Assembly (NCBI GenBank): GCA_947570625.1
Contig: CANOUP010000001.1
Coordinates: forward strand, 62,001 to 126,000
Length of the DNA: 64,000 nucleotides
Direction: 5' to 3'
DNA from: an uncultured Clostridia bacterium
Lineage (GTDB): Bacteria; Bacillota; Clostridia; Christensenellales; Borkfalkiaceae
Shown here: one piece after another, positions 1 through 8,268 of the stretch
How the letters are laid out: each line of letters opens with the position of its first letter
Position numbering within the stretch: position 1 is the stretch's first letter
Translations under genes and position numbers: made by a program
Notes under the pieces: model-generated
The model's database searches: none
Seen by the model: the letters and a program-made list of their open reading frames with translations, nothing else
Told to the model about the DNA's origin: nothing

Positions 1-573
1 TACGCAAAACTCAAACGCACCAAAATTTCGGTCACAGAACAGCTTGCGGAAACACAGCTTAAACTCGACTACTATTCGAGCATCCGCGCGCACATATGCA
101 CCGCCGAAAGTCTTTCCGACCTGGAAGAAACCGAGGAAGAACTTTCGGGACTGGGGCTATTGAAAATACGCGAAACCAAAAAAAAGAAAAGCGCAGACCC
201 TCCTTACAGGGTCTATTACAAGGACGGGTTCAGAATTCTTGCGGGACGGAGCAATTTGCAGAACGAACGGCTTACAAAGAGCCTTTCGCCCCATGATATG
301 TGGCTTCATACGCAGAAGTACCACTCCTCCCACGTAGCCGTAATCACCGACGGCAGAGAAGTGCCCGACTCCGTTCTGGCATGCGCCGCGCAAATATGCG
401 CCTACTACTCCGACGGGCGCGCAGGCACGAAAATCCCCGTCGACTATACAAAAAAGAAGTTTGTAAAAAAACCGCCGAAGTCGGACGCGGGGTTCGTAAT
501 TTACACCGATTACGGCACGGTGCTGGTCGACCCCGACAGCCATACGGAACTGACAGGTAAAGAAAATGAGTAA
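1..573 (+). CDS. rqcH: Ribosome quality control protein RqcH (Rqc2/NFACT family), C-terminal part
   Basis: This is the last ~190 codons of a gene that begins before the window; the frame is open from base 1 to the TAA at 571-573. The visible part holds the end of the coiled-coil region (charged, Glu/Lys rich, about bases 1-180) and the NFACT-R RNA-binding domain, recognised by the D-x-W-L-H-T motif (Asp and Trp codons at 295-303) followed by a His-rich stretch. In this family RqcH binds stalled 50S-peptidyl-tRNA and, with RqcP, adds C-terminal alanine tails to the stuck peptide. The stop overlaps the start of the next gene (ATG at 566), suggesting co-transcription. The partner rqcP lies at 39990 in the same window. 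The N-terminal domains cannot be checked here. Confidence 0.9.
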   Translation, partial: YAKLKRTKISVTEQLAETQLKLDYYSSIRAHICTAESLSDLEETEEELSGLGLLKIRETKKKKSADPPYRVYYKDGFRILAGRSNLQNERLTKSLSPHDMWLHTQKYHSSHVAVITDGREVPDSVLACAAQICAYYSDGRAGTKIPVDYTKKKFVKKPPKSDAGFVIYTDYGTVLVDPDSHTELTGKENE

Positions 574-871
574 GAAACACAACGAAACGCAACAGGATAC
601 CGTACCGTATACGGGCAGGACATACGCATATATCGCAATCGCGCTGACGGCGCTTTCCGCACTGGCGATAGGACTTTCGTTTACGGTGCTGGGCATTTAC
701 TCGCTTATATCCGCAGTACTTTTAAGCCTTGCTTCGCTCACGTTTGTAAACGTGCAGAAAAAAAAGAACGATTTTCCCAAGCTTAAAATAATAAATATTT
801 GCGCCTATACTGTGCTGGGCATCTGCCTGATTATATTTACGGGCGGGATTATCTGGTCGGCAATAAAATAA
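566..871 (+). CDS. Small membrane protein, unknown function
   Basis: A 101-residue protein with a polar N-terminus (about residues 1-20) and three likely membrane segments (roughly 22-42, 45-62 and 77-98), the last two separated by a short basic KKKND loop. It overlaps the end of rqcH by 8 bases and is probably translated by coupling. I do not recognise the family. The composition (Ala/Leu/Ile helices, Lys-rich loops) is that of a small three-helix inner-membrane protein. Confidence 0.6.
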   Translation: MSKKHNETQQDTVPYTGRTYAYIAIALTALSALAIGLSFTVLGIYSLISAVLLSLASLTFVNVQKKKNDFPKLKIINICAYTVLGICLIIFTGGIIWSAIK

Positions 872-928
872 AAAAAACAGTTTCTGCCCGTATAAAAAAC
901 GTAAAAGTTTGCAATTATTTAAAGTGAT

Positions 929-1288
929 ATGGACAGAATTTGCAATGCAGTACTTGACAGGATATTCGATTTAAGCCCCGCGGGGCGGTACGTTATTATT
1001 GCCGAGGACGAATTTTACGAGGCTTTCCCCGACGGAAGCCAGAAAACTTACGACGAGTTGGAGCGCGTTTTATCCTCACTGCGCGGAGGCGGTTACATCG
1101 ACCTTAAATATTCACGTGGCGACATGTACTGCGTCGCCCCGCTGAAAAAGTATGTCGAAGAAGAAATCGAACTGCCCGAAGAAGAGCCCGAAACAAAAGA
1201 GCGGAAGCCCGACTTTACTTTCCTTTCGGCATTCGCGGGAAGCGCGCTCGGCAGTCTTATTGTCGCGCTTATATTCGCTTTGATATAG
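929..1288 (+). CDS. Winged-helix-like protein with C-terminal membrane anchor (first of a tandem pair)
   Basis: A 119-residue protein. Residues ~1-75 have the helix-helix-helix-strand pattern of a small winged-helix domain (a YDELERVLSSLRGGGYIDLKY stretch resembles recognition helix plus wing, ending at about residue 61). A very acidic Glu/Pro linker (~77-92) follows, then one C-terminal hydrophobic helix rich in Gly/Ala (~97-118). That is a tail-anchored topology with the DNA-binding-like part in the cytosol. The next gene begins two bases after its stop and encodes a protein of the same length and plan, so this is a tandem duplicate. No clear Shine-Dalgarno precedes the ATG. DNA binding is inferred only from predicted fold and was not verified. 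Confidence 0.55.
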   Translation: MDRICNAVLDRIFDLSPAGRYVIIAEDEFYEAFPDGSQKTYDELERVLSSLRGGGYIDLKYSRGDMYCVAPLKKYVEEEIELPEEEPETKERKPDFTFLSAFAGSALGSLIVALIFALI

Positions 1289-1290
1289 GT

Positions 1291-1650
1291 ATGCTGTCGA
1301 AATACGAAAACGAAGTTATGTCGGCCGTTTACTGTCTGTGCGACGGTACGGACGGCTGTCTTGTTTCTCCCCTCGATATTCTGTCCGTTCTGCCGTCGAA
1401 ACATAAATACAACTCCGAAAAAGTTGAAAATATTTTAAACGACCTTATGCGCGACGGCTATTTCGACCTTATCACTTCGGAAAGAAAGGGCGAAAAAATG
1501 TACGTCATAAACCTTAAAGAAAACGGGTTTGCCTATAAACGGTGCGCAAAACAAAGACAGCGCGACATTATGTATAAAATAATGCTCGCTTTCATAGGCG
1601 CCGTTACGACGTTTATATTCGGTTTACTGCTCAAAGCCATATTCGGTTAA
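1291..1650 (+). CDS. Winged-helix-like protein with C-terminal membrane anchor (second of a tandem pair)
   Basis: Also 119 residues: an N-terminal ~80-residue helical/winged-helix-like domain (NILNDLMRDGYFDLITSER aligns with the matching stretch of the preceding protein), a basic juxtamembrane segment (KRCAKQRQRD), and one C-terminal membrane helix (~97-116). The pair differ in the linker, acidic in the first and basic in the second, which could let them form a heterodimer at the membrane. It is translated immediately after its paralogue (2-base gap). Function is unknown; no catalytic motif is visible. Confidence 0.55.
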   Translation: MLSKYENEVMSAVYCLCDGTDGCLVSPLDILSVLPSKHKYNSEKVENILNDLMRDGYFDLITSERKGEKMYVINLKENGFAYKRCAKQRQRDIMYKIMLAFIGAVTTFIFGLLLKAIFG

Positions 1651-1680
1651 CCGCCGTAAAGCTTGGGCGGTAAAATTTTA
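1650..1680 (+). terminator. Possible intrinsic terminator after the tandem winged-helix genes
   Basis: A 6-bp stem (accgcc / ggcggt, 1650-1655 and 1666-1671) with a 10-base loop precedes an A/T-rich run including TTTTATTTT. It is weak but correctly placed just past the stop at 1650. Confidence 0.4.
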
Positions 1681-1710
1681 TTTTAACGTAAATTTATATA
1701 TAATTATGGT

Positions 1711-1739
1711 TTGCTTTTTTTTAACGGGTTTGGTACAAT
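1711..1739 (+). promoter_or_regulatory. Sigma-A type promoter for the secreted protein gene
   Basis: TTGCTT at 1711-1716, a 17-base spacer, and TACAAT at 1734-1739 preceded by TGG (extended -10). It predicts a start near 1746 and a ~33-base leader containing the Shine-Dalgarno AGAGGAAAG before the ATG at 1779. Confidence 0.6.
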
Positions 1740-1778
1740 GGTAAAGTATACAACCTTAAACGTTTCAAGAGGAAAGTT

Positions 1779-3077
1779 ATGAAACACAAAAAACTGATTA
1801 TATCGCTTACTGCCGTACTGTCCGCCGTACTCTTTCTCGCGGTGTTCTTAACCGTCTGGTTTTTCGGCGATTTCTATAAGGATTTCGAAAAATTCGAACA
1901 GAGCATAGAAATACCCGGACTTGCCGAAGGAGCCGTTCCGCAGGGTATGGGCACTTACCCCGCCTCGTACGAGCTTAAAGACAAAGACGGCAACCCCATT
2001 AAGGGCGACGACGGCAAGGTAAAAACGGCTACGCAGAATTATTTTCTGATAAGCGCGTATATGACCGACGGCTCGCCTTCCCGCGTTTACGTTACGGGCG
2101 AAACCACGGGTTACGTCGGATACGTCACTTTGAAAAACGCCGACGGCACCGATTTTTACGGTCACTGCGGAGGAGTCGCGACAAACGGCGCAACGCTTTG
2201 GGTAACGGGCGAAAGCAAAGTCAACGTTGCAAAGACGAGCGATTCTAAAAAGTATTCGAACATCTTAAACGAAATTATCAAAAAAGCCGAATCGACCGAA
2301 ACGGACGAAAACGGACAGCCGTTAACTTCGATAGCGTTCACGACCTCGTTCAACGCAAATTGCAGGGCTTCGTTCTGCTATTACTACAACGACCCCCGCT
2401 ACTCCACCCTATCGTACGACAGACTTTATGTCGGCGAATTCTACCGCCCCGGCAACTATCCCACGGACGACAACCATAAGATAACCACCCCTGCGGGATA
2501 CAAGAATACCGCGTTTATGTATGAATACAACGTAAACACGAGCTCGGAATACGGTCTTACGGTACTTAAAGACGAAAGCCTTCCCGAAGAGAGCAAGGTT
2601 CCCAAAATACAGAAAATCTTCTCGCTCCCCGAAAAAATTCAGGGCGTCGCATGGTCGGGCAGAACGGGTTACGGCACCAACGACGGCATAATGGTTCTTT
2701 CGCAGAGTTACGGGCTTGCAAATTCGCATCTACTCTGTTTCGATTACAGTAAAGTAACTTCTACTTCTTCGCGAAAGCTGTACAGCGCGCTTACGGGCGA
2801 AAACTTTATCTACGACGGCATTAAAAGACCTTCCGGCAACAATTACACGGACTCGACTTTATACGTCTACTTCGCCGATAAGAACGACAGCAATATGTTT
2901 ATCAAGGATTACTCGATACCTTCGATGTCGGAGGGAATGTGCTCCGTCACCCCCACCACCGCAAACAACGCGCCCACGAAGAGAATACACGTACTGTTTG
3001 AATCGGGCTGTAAAAAATATAAGCTGTTCGTAAGAAAGCAGACCAAAAACGTTTACAGCTTTATACCCAGAAGCTGA
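1779..3077 (+). CDS. Membrane-anchored extracytoplasmic protein, beta-propeller-like, unknown function
   Basis: A 432-residue protein with an N-terminal signal/anchor helix (about residues 6-31) and no other membrane segment, so the rest should be outside the cell. The body is rich in Tyr, Gly, Asp and Thr, with recurrent short strand-like units (YFLISAYMTDG, RVYVTGETTGYVGYV, GHCGGVATNGATLWVTG), the pattern of a secreted beta-propeller or similar all-beta fold. The central HCGG motif and two other Cys are conspicuous. The gene has its own promoter and SD and ends in a terminator shared with the convergent aminopeptidase gene. I do not recognise an enzymatic family; ligand binding or adhesion are only guesses. 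Confidence 0.55.
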   Translation: MKHKKLIISLTAVLSAVLFLAVFLTVWFFGDFYKDFEKFEQSIEIPGLAEGAVPQGMGTYPASYELKDKDGNPIKGDDGKVKTATQNYFLISAYMTDGSPSRVYVTGETTGYVGYVTLKNADGTDFYGHCGGVATNGATLWVTGESKVNVAKTSDSKKYSNILNEIIKKAESTETDENGQPLTSIAFTTSFNANCRASFCYYYNDPRYSTLSYDRLYVGEFYRPGNYPTDDNHKITTPAGYKNTAFMYEYNVNTSSEYGLTVLKDESLPEESKVPKIQKIFSLPEKIQGVAWSGRTGYGTNDGIMVLSQSYGLANSHLLCFDYSKVTSTSSRKLYSALTGENFIYDGIKRPSGNNYTDSTLYVYFADKNDSNMFIKDYSIPSMSEGMCSVTPTTANNAPTKRIHVLFESGCKKYKLFVRKQTKNVYSFIPRS

Positions 3078-3092
3078 CGAAAACAAAATAAA

Positions 3093-3124
3093 ACGGCTTC
3101 CGCAAAATTGCGGAAGCCGTCAAT
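3093..3124. terminator. Bidirectional terminator between secreted protein and M18 aminopeptidase genes
   Basis: A perfect 12-bp GC-rich stem (3093-3104 / 3109-3120) with a 4-base loop is flanked by A-run and T-run, so it works for both convergent transcripts. Confidence 0.85.
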
Positions 3125-3134
3125 TTTTAACCTA

Positions 3135-4502
3135 TTATTTTATAAACGCTATGCACGCCTTGTATAAAGAATACACGTCGGCTTTGGAAATAAGCTCGTA
3201 AGGCGCGTGCATTGAAAGCACGGGCACGCCCACGTCGACAGTATCGATACCGAGGTTGGCGATAAACTTTGCGACGGTACCGCCCCCGCCCGCGTCCACG
3301 GCGCCGAGCTCGCCCGTCTGCCAGAACACGCCGTCGGCGTCGAGTATGTCGCGTATAAAGCCCATATATTCTGCGGAAGCGTCGTTTGACGACGACTTAC
3401 CGCGCGCGCCCGTGTATTTTGAAATCGCCGCGCCGCACGACACAAACGTCGTATTGCGCTTTTCGAAAACAGAGCTGAAAGCGGGGTCGTAGCCTGCGGT
3501 TACGTCCGCCGAAATGCATTTTGAATTATACCTTACTTCGATGGGATTTGCTCCGAAAGAGGATGCAATAGTTTCTATCACGTCGGAAATGACCTTGCTC
3601 TGCATACCCGTGGTTCCGTCGCTTCCGACTTCTTCTTTGTCGGCGAATACGGCGAGCACCGTATGGGGCGAATTATAATCGAATATCGCCTTCATTTCGG
3701 GATACGCGCAGACCTTGTCGTCGTGACCGTACGCCGATATCAAAGCCCCGTCGAAGCCTACGTCGCGCGCCTTGCCTGCGGGAACGAAGCAAAGTTCCGA
3801 GCACTGGAAATCGACTTCCGTCATACCGTATTTTTTGTTGAGAAGTTTTAAAACCGCGCTCTTTACGCACTCCTTCTCTTCGCTGTCGCCTACTGCGGGA
3901 AGTCCGCCTATGACCGCGTTAAGGCTTTCGGCGTCAATCGCTTTGCCCAGCGTTTTCTGGCTCTGTTCCTGACCGAGGTGGGGAAGAATATCCGTGATAT
4001 AGAATACGGGGTCGTTTTCGTCCTCGCCTACGCAGATAACTTTTCTTTCTCCGCCGGGGAGCATAACCACGCCGTGAAGCGCTAAGGGAAGCGCCGTCCA
4101 CTGGTACTTTTTAATCCCGCCGTAATAGTGCGTTTTGAGATAGCATAGCCCGCTTTCTTCGTACATGGGGTTGGGTTTTAAATCCAGTCTGGGCGAGTCT
4201 ACGTGAGCGACCATAATGCGGACGCCGTCCTTTGCAACGTCCTCGGTGCCGACGCTGATTAAGAAAATGTTTTTATCCCTGTTGAGGAAATAGCGCTTGT
4301 CGCCCGCTTTGAGCTTTTCCGAAAAACTGAAAGGTTTGAAGCCGTTCTCTTCGGCAAGCCTTACGGCTTCCGAGGAAGCGCCCCTTTCGGTCTTGGATTT
4401 GTCGAGAAATTTTTTGTAGCCTTCCGCGAACTCGTAAATCTTTTCAAGCTCTTTGCCGTCGGCTTCTTTGTATACGTTTTTACGCGTGTATTTAAGTTCC
4501 AT
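3135..4502 (-). CDS. M18 family zinc aminopeptidase
   Basis: A 455-residue cytosolic aminopeptidase of the M18 (aspartyl aminopeptidase / ApeA) family. Metal-binding and catalytic motifs are in order: AHVDSPRLDLKPNP with His100 and Asp102, GHDDKVCAY (Asp near 261), and FADKEEVGSDG with the catalytic Glu pair 290-291. A final His is in SMHAPYE. The family removes N-terminal residues, often acidic ones, from peptides. I chose the ATG at 4502 because AAAGGAGT lies just before it and the family-typical start MELKYTRKN follows; an upstream in-frame ATG at 4613 would add 37 atypical residues. It stands alone between convergent and divergent neighbours. Confidence 0.9.
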   Translation of the reverse strand: MELKYTRKNVYKEADGKELEKIYEFAEGYKKFLDKSKTERGASSEAVRLAEENGFKPFSFSEKLKAGDKRYFLNRDKNIFLISVGTEDVAKDGVRIMVAHVDSPRLDLKPNPMYEESGLCYLKTHYYGGIKKYQWTALPLALHGVVMLPGGERKVICVGEDENDPVFYITDILPHLGQEQSQKTLGKAIDAESLNAVIGGLPAVGDSEEKECVKSAVLKLLNKKYGMTEVDFQCSELCFVPAGKARDVGFDGALISAYGHDDKVCAYPEMKAIFDYNSPHTVLAVFADKEEVGSDGTTGMQSKVISDVIETIASSFGANPIEVRYNSKCISADVTAGYDPAFSSVFEKRNTTFVSCGAAISKYTGARGKSSSNDASAEYMGFIRDILDADGVFWQTGELGAVDAGGGGTVAKFIANLGIDTVDVGVPVLSMHAPYELISKADVYSLYKACIAFIK

Positions 4503-4620
4503 AAAATACTCCTTTACGATGTACTGCAAACTATTATATACGTTTTGTTTTAAATTGTCAACAGGTGTCGGTTTGATACCTCTCCTAATTATTTTTTTTG
4601 AAAAATTTTCCATATTGATA

Positions 4621-4649
4621 TTTACTATTCTTACTTTTTAGTGTATAAT
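4621..4649 (+). promoter_or_regulatory. Promoter for the Gx transporter-rnf operon
   Basis: TTTACT (4621-4626), a 17-base spacer and a perfect TATAAT (4644-4649) sit 31 bases before the ATG at 4681. The leader carries TGGAGAAATT as Shine-Dalgarno. Confidence 0.65.
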
Positions 4650-4680
4650 CAATACGGAAGTATTCGATTATGGAGAAATT

Positions 4681-5265
4681 ATGAAAAAAGGCATTTCCGT
4701 GACGCGAAAAATTGCAATAACCGCGCTTTTGACCGCCCTCGGATTAATAGTTTTCATTATCGAAAATCAATTTCCGCCCATGTTTATACCCGGCGCGAGA
4801 ATGGGGCTTGCAAACGTTTTTTCGTTTGCCGCCCTTATTATGTTTTCTCCTGCGGAAGCTTTTCTTACCGTGTGCCTTAGGACGGCGCTTGGCGCGATTT
4901 TCGCAGGCAACGTTTCCGCGCTTATGTACAGCTTTACGGGCGGAATAGTTTCAATGGCGGTTTCCTCCGTTCTTATGTATGCGGTTTTTCCCCGCGTTTC
5001 CGTCATTGCGGTTAGTATATGCTCCGCAGTTGCGCATAATATTACGCAGAATACGGTTTTCGTAGTGCTTACGGGAACGGCGAATATGTTCGTATACCTG
5101 CCCTATCTTATGCTTCTCGGCATTGTTTCGGGCGCGACGGTCGGCGGAATTATCACTCTCATTTTCAAAAAAGTCCCCCTCTCCCTTTTCGAAAGGGCGA
5201 CGGGAATAAAGACGCGTGCGGACAAGAACGCGTCCGATTATATCAATAAGGAGAATTTAAGTTGA
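4681..5265 (+). CDS. Gx transporter family membrane protein (EetB-like; formerly 'heptaprenyl diphosphate synthase component I')
   Basis: A 194-residue protein of about five to six membrane helices from the family long mislabelled heptaprenyl diphosphate synthase component I and now called Gx transporter. The hallmark segment after the first helix, ENQFPPMFIPGARMGLANV, is present (residues ~23-41). Members sit beside NusG-II, ApbE and Rnf or NDH-2 genes in Firmicutes, and the Listeria/Lactiplantibacillus homologue is EetB of the flavin-based extracellular electron transfer locus. Here it is the first gene of the rnf operon; its TGA stop overlaps the TTG start of rnfC. A role in moving a quinone/flavin precursor or positioning redox carriers is inference from family context. 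Confidence 0.75.
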   Translation: MKKGISVTRKIAITALLTALGLIVFIIENQFPPMFIPGARMGLANVFSFAALIMFSPAEAFLTVCLRTALGAIFAGNVSALMYSFTGGIVSMAVSSVLMYAVFPRVSVIAVSICSAVAHNITQNTVFVVLTGTANMFVYLPYLMLLGIVSGATVGGIITLIFKKVPLSLFERATGIKTRADKNASDYINKENLS

Positions 5266-6659
5266 AAGCAGTAAAAGGTAAGTACTACTTCGGCGGCGTG
5301 CACCCGCGCGGTATGAAATATCTTTCCAAAGACGCGCCGATTGAGGTAATGCCTGCGCCCGAAACGATAGCGGTTTCTTTGTCGCAGTCGCTCGGTAAGC
5401 CCGCAAAGCCCGTCGTCGAAACGGGTCAGGAAGTTGCGGAAGGAGAAATTATCGCCCGCGCGGACGGAATTATTTCTTCCGACGTATTTTCCTCCATATG
5501 CGGTGTGGTGACCGACATCAAAGACGTAAAGGGCGCGTGCGGAACGGACGAGAAATTTATTTTCATAAAAGCCAACGGCAAGGACGATAAATTCAGCTTT
5601 CCGCCCCTGTCCGACCCGTCGCCCGAAGAAATCAAAGACAGAATAAAACAGGCGGGAATTGTCGGTTTAGGCGGTGCGGGTTTCCCCTCCGCCGTCAAGG
5701 TATGCCCCCACTCGCGCGTCGATACGCTTATCGTAAACGGCGCGGAATGCGAACCGTACCTGACCTGCGACCACCGTCTTATGCTTGAACGCACCGACGA
5801 AATTGCGGAGGGCGCGCGGTATATTGCAAAAGCTTTGAACGTTGCCGACATAAAAATCGGCATCGAAGCCAACAAACCCGACTGCATAAAAGCGTTTGAA
5901 AAATACTCCGATATACAGCCCGTTATTCTGAGAAAGAAATATCCGACGGGCGGAGAAAAACAGCTTATATACATCGTGACGGGCAGAAAAGTCGGCGTAG
6001 GCAGACTGCCCGCCGACGTCGGCGTTGCCGTATTCAACGTTGCCACCTGCTTTGCGGTTTACGAAGCCGTTAAATTCGGCAAACCGCTTTACGAGCGCAC
6101 TCTGACCGTTTCGGGCAAAGCCGTCAAACAGCAAAAAAATCTTTTGGTGAAAGTCGGCACGTCCGTTAAAGATATAGTAGATTACTGCGGAGGAGAAAAC
6201 TCCGCGCCCAAAAAAGTTATTCAGGGCGGACCAATGACGGGCGTCGCGCTCGCCGATTACGCAATTTACACGCACAAGACTACTTCGGGAATACTTCTTA
6301 TGACCGACACGGAAGCTTCCGCCGACGAGCCCACACCCTGCCTTAACTGCGGTAAATGCGCGGACGTATGCCCCATGCATTTAATGCCTATGAACACCGC
6401 CTTTTACTCTTCGGCCGGCGATATGGAATCCGCCGTCAAGTACGGAAAAACGGCTTCCTGCATAGAGTGCGGCACGTGCGAATATATCTGCCCCGCAAAA
6501 CGTCCGTTAATACAGGCGATAAGAAAGACGAAAGCTTATCTTATAAACAAGATTACGCCGCAGGCGGAGAGTTTGAGAACTCCCGACCAGAAAGGCAGAA
6601 GCGCGCCAGCCGTTCCGCCCTCGGTTAAAAACGGCAAAAAGGAGGAAAACAATGGATAA
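5262..6659 (+). CDS. rnfC: Rnf electron transport complex subunit RnfC
   Basis: A 465-residue membrane-peripheral subunit that takes part in electron flow between ferredoxin and NAD+. N-terminal GGVHPRGMKYLS is the family signature. The NADH/FMN-binding-like core has GLGGAGFPSAVK, NGAECEPY and a GRKVGVGRLPADVGVAVFN stretch. Two 4Fe-4S clusters are bound by C360-C363-C366-C370 and C400-C403-C406-C410. The start is TTG at 5262, overlapping the previous stop (TTGA), with AAGGAG at 5248; the protein begins with the normal RnfC N-terminus. It overlaps rnfD by 8 bases. Confidence 0.96.
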   Translation: MKAVKGKYYFGGVHPRGMKYLSKDAPIEVMPAPETIAVSLSQSLGKPAKPVVETGQEVAEGEIIARADGIISSDVFSSICGVVTDIKDVKGACGTDEKFIFIKANGKDDKFSFPPLSDPSPEEIKDRIKQAGIVGLGGAGFPSAVKVCPHSRVDTLIVNGAECEPYLTCDHRLMLERTDEIAEGARYIAKALNVADIKIGIEANKPDCIKAFEKYSDIQPVILRKKYPTGGEKQLIYIVTGRKVGVGRLPADVGVAVFNVATCFAVYEAVKFGKPLYERTLTVSGKAVKQQKNLLVKVGTSVKDIVDYCGGENSAPKKVIQGGPMTGVALADYAIYTHKTTSGILLMTDTEASADEPTPCLNCGKCADVCPMHLMPMNTAFYSSAGDMESAVKYGKTASCIECGTCEYICPAKRPLIQAIRKTKAYLINKITPQAESLRTPDQKGRSAPAVPPSVKNGKKEENNG

Positions 6660-7698
6660 CACCGTCGTCGTTTCGGCTCCCCCTCACGTAAAGTCAAGAA
6701 GAACAACGCGCGGGATTATGCTTGACGTGGTAATCGCGCTTATTCCCTGCGCCGTCGCGGGTATCGTCTACTTCGGCGCGCTTGCGCTTATGCTCGAACT
6801 TGTCGCCGTAGCTTTCTGCGTTGCAACGGAGTTTGTATATTTCTTTATACAAAATAAAGGCTTTTCAAATAAATGCCGTAACGCAAAAGCCGTTTGCAGA
6901 AGATGGGTCAGACAATTCGATTTCACATCGGTAATAACGGGACTTATTCTCGCGCTTATAGTTCCCGTTTCCGTCAAATGGTACGAAATTGCGATAGGCG
7001 GAATTTTCGCCGTCGCGCTTGTCAAAATGTTTTTCGGCGGTACGGGCAAAAACCTTGTAAACCCCGCGGCAACGGCGAGAATATTTATGTTTTTAAGCTT
7101 TTCCGTAACAATGGCGAAATATTCCTTCCCCGACTTCGCCAACATAGATTTCGGATACTTATCCTCGGGAGCGACAAACCTCTCTTCACTTCTCGGCAAA
7201 AATCCCGAAACGACCCTTACCGCGCTTGACCTGTTTCTCGGCACGGGCGTAAAAGGTTGCATAGGCGAAACGTGCAAAGTCGCAATAATTGCGGGATATA
7301 TATACCTTTGCGTGAGAAAGGTTTTAAAATGGTGGCAACCTTTGCTGTTTACGGCAGTTTTCGGATTCACCGCCGTACTTATGTCGGGCTTTGCGTTCGA
7401 GGGCGGTTATAAATTCGATATTTCCCTATTCCTGCCTCATATTCTTTCTGGCGGTGTGCTGTTCGCGGGTGTGTTTATGTTCCCCGATTACGTAACTTCC
7501 CCCAAATGCACAAAGGCTCAGCTGGTATATTATATAATCGGCGCGGTGCTTCTCGCGGTTTTAAGATATTTTACGCGCCTGGAAACGGCGTCCTTCGTCA
7601 TACTCATTATGAACCTGTTCGTTCCGCTTATCGACAAATACGTAAGACCCGTACCCTTCGGTTACAGAAACTCCGAAAGACCTAAGGAGGGAAAATAA
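6652..7698 (+). CDS. rnfD: Rnf electron transport complex subunit RnfD
   Basis: A 348-residue integral membrane protein of the NqrB/RnfD family. It carries covalent FMN on a threonine: the S-G-A-T motif is present with Thr175 as the expected attachment site, a substrate of ApbE (encoded at 11596). Several membrane helices flank it, including the conserved FGGTGKNLVNPAATARIF segment. SD AGGAGG lies within the end of rnfC. The stop is directly followed by the ATG of rnfG. Confidence 0.96.
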   Translation: MDNTVVVSAPPHVKSRRTTRGIMLDVVIALIPCAVAGIVYFGALALMLELVAVAFCVATEFVYFFIQNKGFSNKCRNAKAVCRRWVRQFDFTSVITGLILALIVPVSVKWYEIAIGGIFAVALVKMFFGGTGKNLVNPAATARIFMFLSFSVTMAKYSFPDFANIDFGYLSSGATNLSSLLGKNPETTLTALDLFLGTGVKGCIGETCKVAIIAGYIYLCVRKVLKWWQPLLFTAVFGFTAVLMSGFAFEGGYKFDISLFLPHILSGGVLFAGVFMFPDYVTSPKCTKAQLVYYIIGAVLLAVLRYFTRLETASFVILIMNLFVPLIDKYVRPVPFGYRNSERPKEGK

Positions 7699-8268
7699 AT
7701 GACCGTTAAACAATTTTTCAAAAGCACTTCGTTCAAGTGCATAATATCATTGCTTTGCATACTGCTTGTCTGCGGGGTGTTCCTGACGATAGCTTACGGC
7801 TTCCTCGAAGTGACCGACGAAGAGAGGCTTAACCGCGCAATCAGCAAAATTTACGGCGAGAAAGTAAGCGTTGAAAAAGCTCCTTACGAAGGATACGAAA
7901 ACGACAAAGCTTTTATTCTCGAAGCTTATAAAGACGACAAAGGCGATTACCTTGTAAAGTCTAAGGGCACGGGAGGATTTAACGGAACTGTTACCTGCTG
8001 GGTGCTCGTCGACGTGGAGGAAAGCAAAATTGTAAAAGTAAGCAGGGTAACAATAGAAACGAGCGACGGCGAAACCTTCCTCGGCGATATAGATTACCTC
8101 GATAAATTTCCTCTTACGCAGTACAAGGACGGATTCGAATACACGGCGGATAACGGCTTCAAGACCTCGGGCGCAACCAAATCTTCGACGGCGATAAACA
8201 ACGCGGTTAACGGCGCCGTAGGACTTGTTAACGGAATTCTGAACGGAGGCTTCAATGAACAAGTATAA
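7699..8268 (+). CDS. rnfG: Rnf electron transport complex subunit RnfG
   Basis: A 189-residue subunit with one N-terminal membrane helix (~12-35) and an extracytoplasmic FMN-binding domain. The ApbE target motif S-G-A-T followed by Lys-Ser-Ser occurs near the C-terminus with Thr160 as the predicted phosphoester site. It starts the base after rnfD ends, with AAGGAGG upstream, and overlaps rnfE by 14 bases, so translation of the block is tightly coupled. Confidence 0.94.
   Translation: MTVKQFFKSTSFKCIISLLCILLVCGVFLTIAYGFLEVTDEERLNRAISKIYGEKVSVEKAPYEGYENDKAFILEAYKDDKGDYLVKSKGTGGFNGTVTCWVLVDVEESKIVKVSRVTIETSDGETFLGDIDYLDKFPLTQYKDGFEYTADNGFKTSGATKSSTAINNAVNGAVGLVNGILNGGFNEQV

Noticed and set aside
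901..929. Leaderless promoter for the first winged-helix gene
   Set aside because: The candidate -10 (TATTTA) matches only three of six bases and there is no -35.
4503..4613. N-terminal extension of the M18 aminopeptidase to an ATG at 4613
   Set aside because: No SD there; the ATG at 4502 has AAAGGAGT and begins the family-typical sequence.
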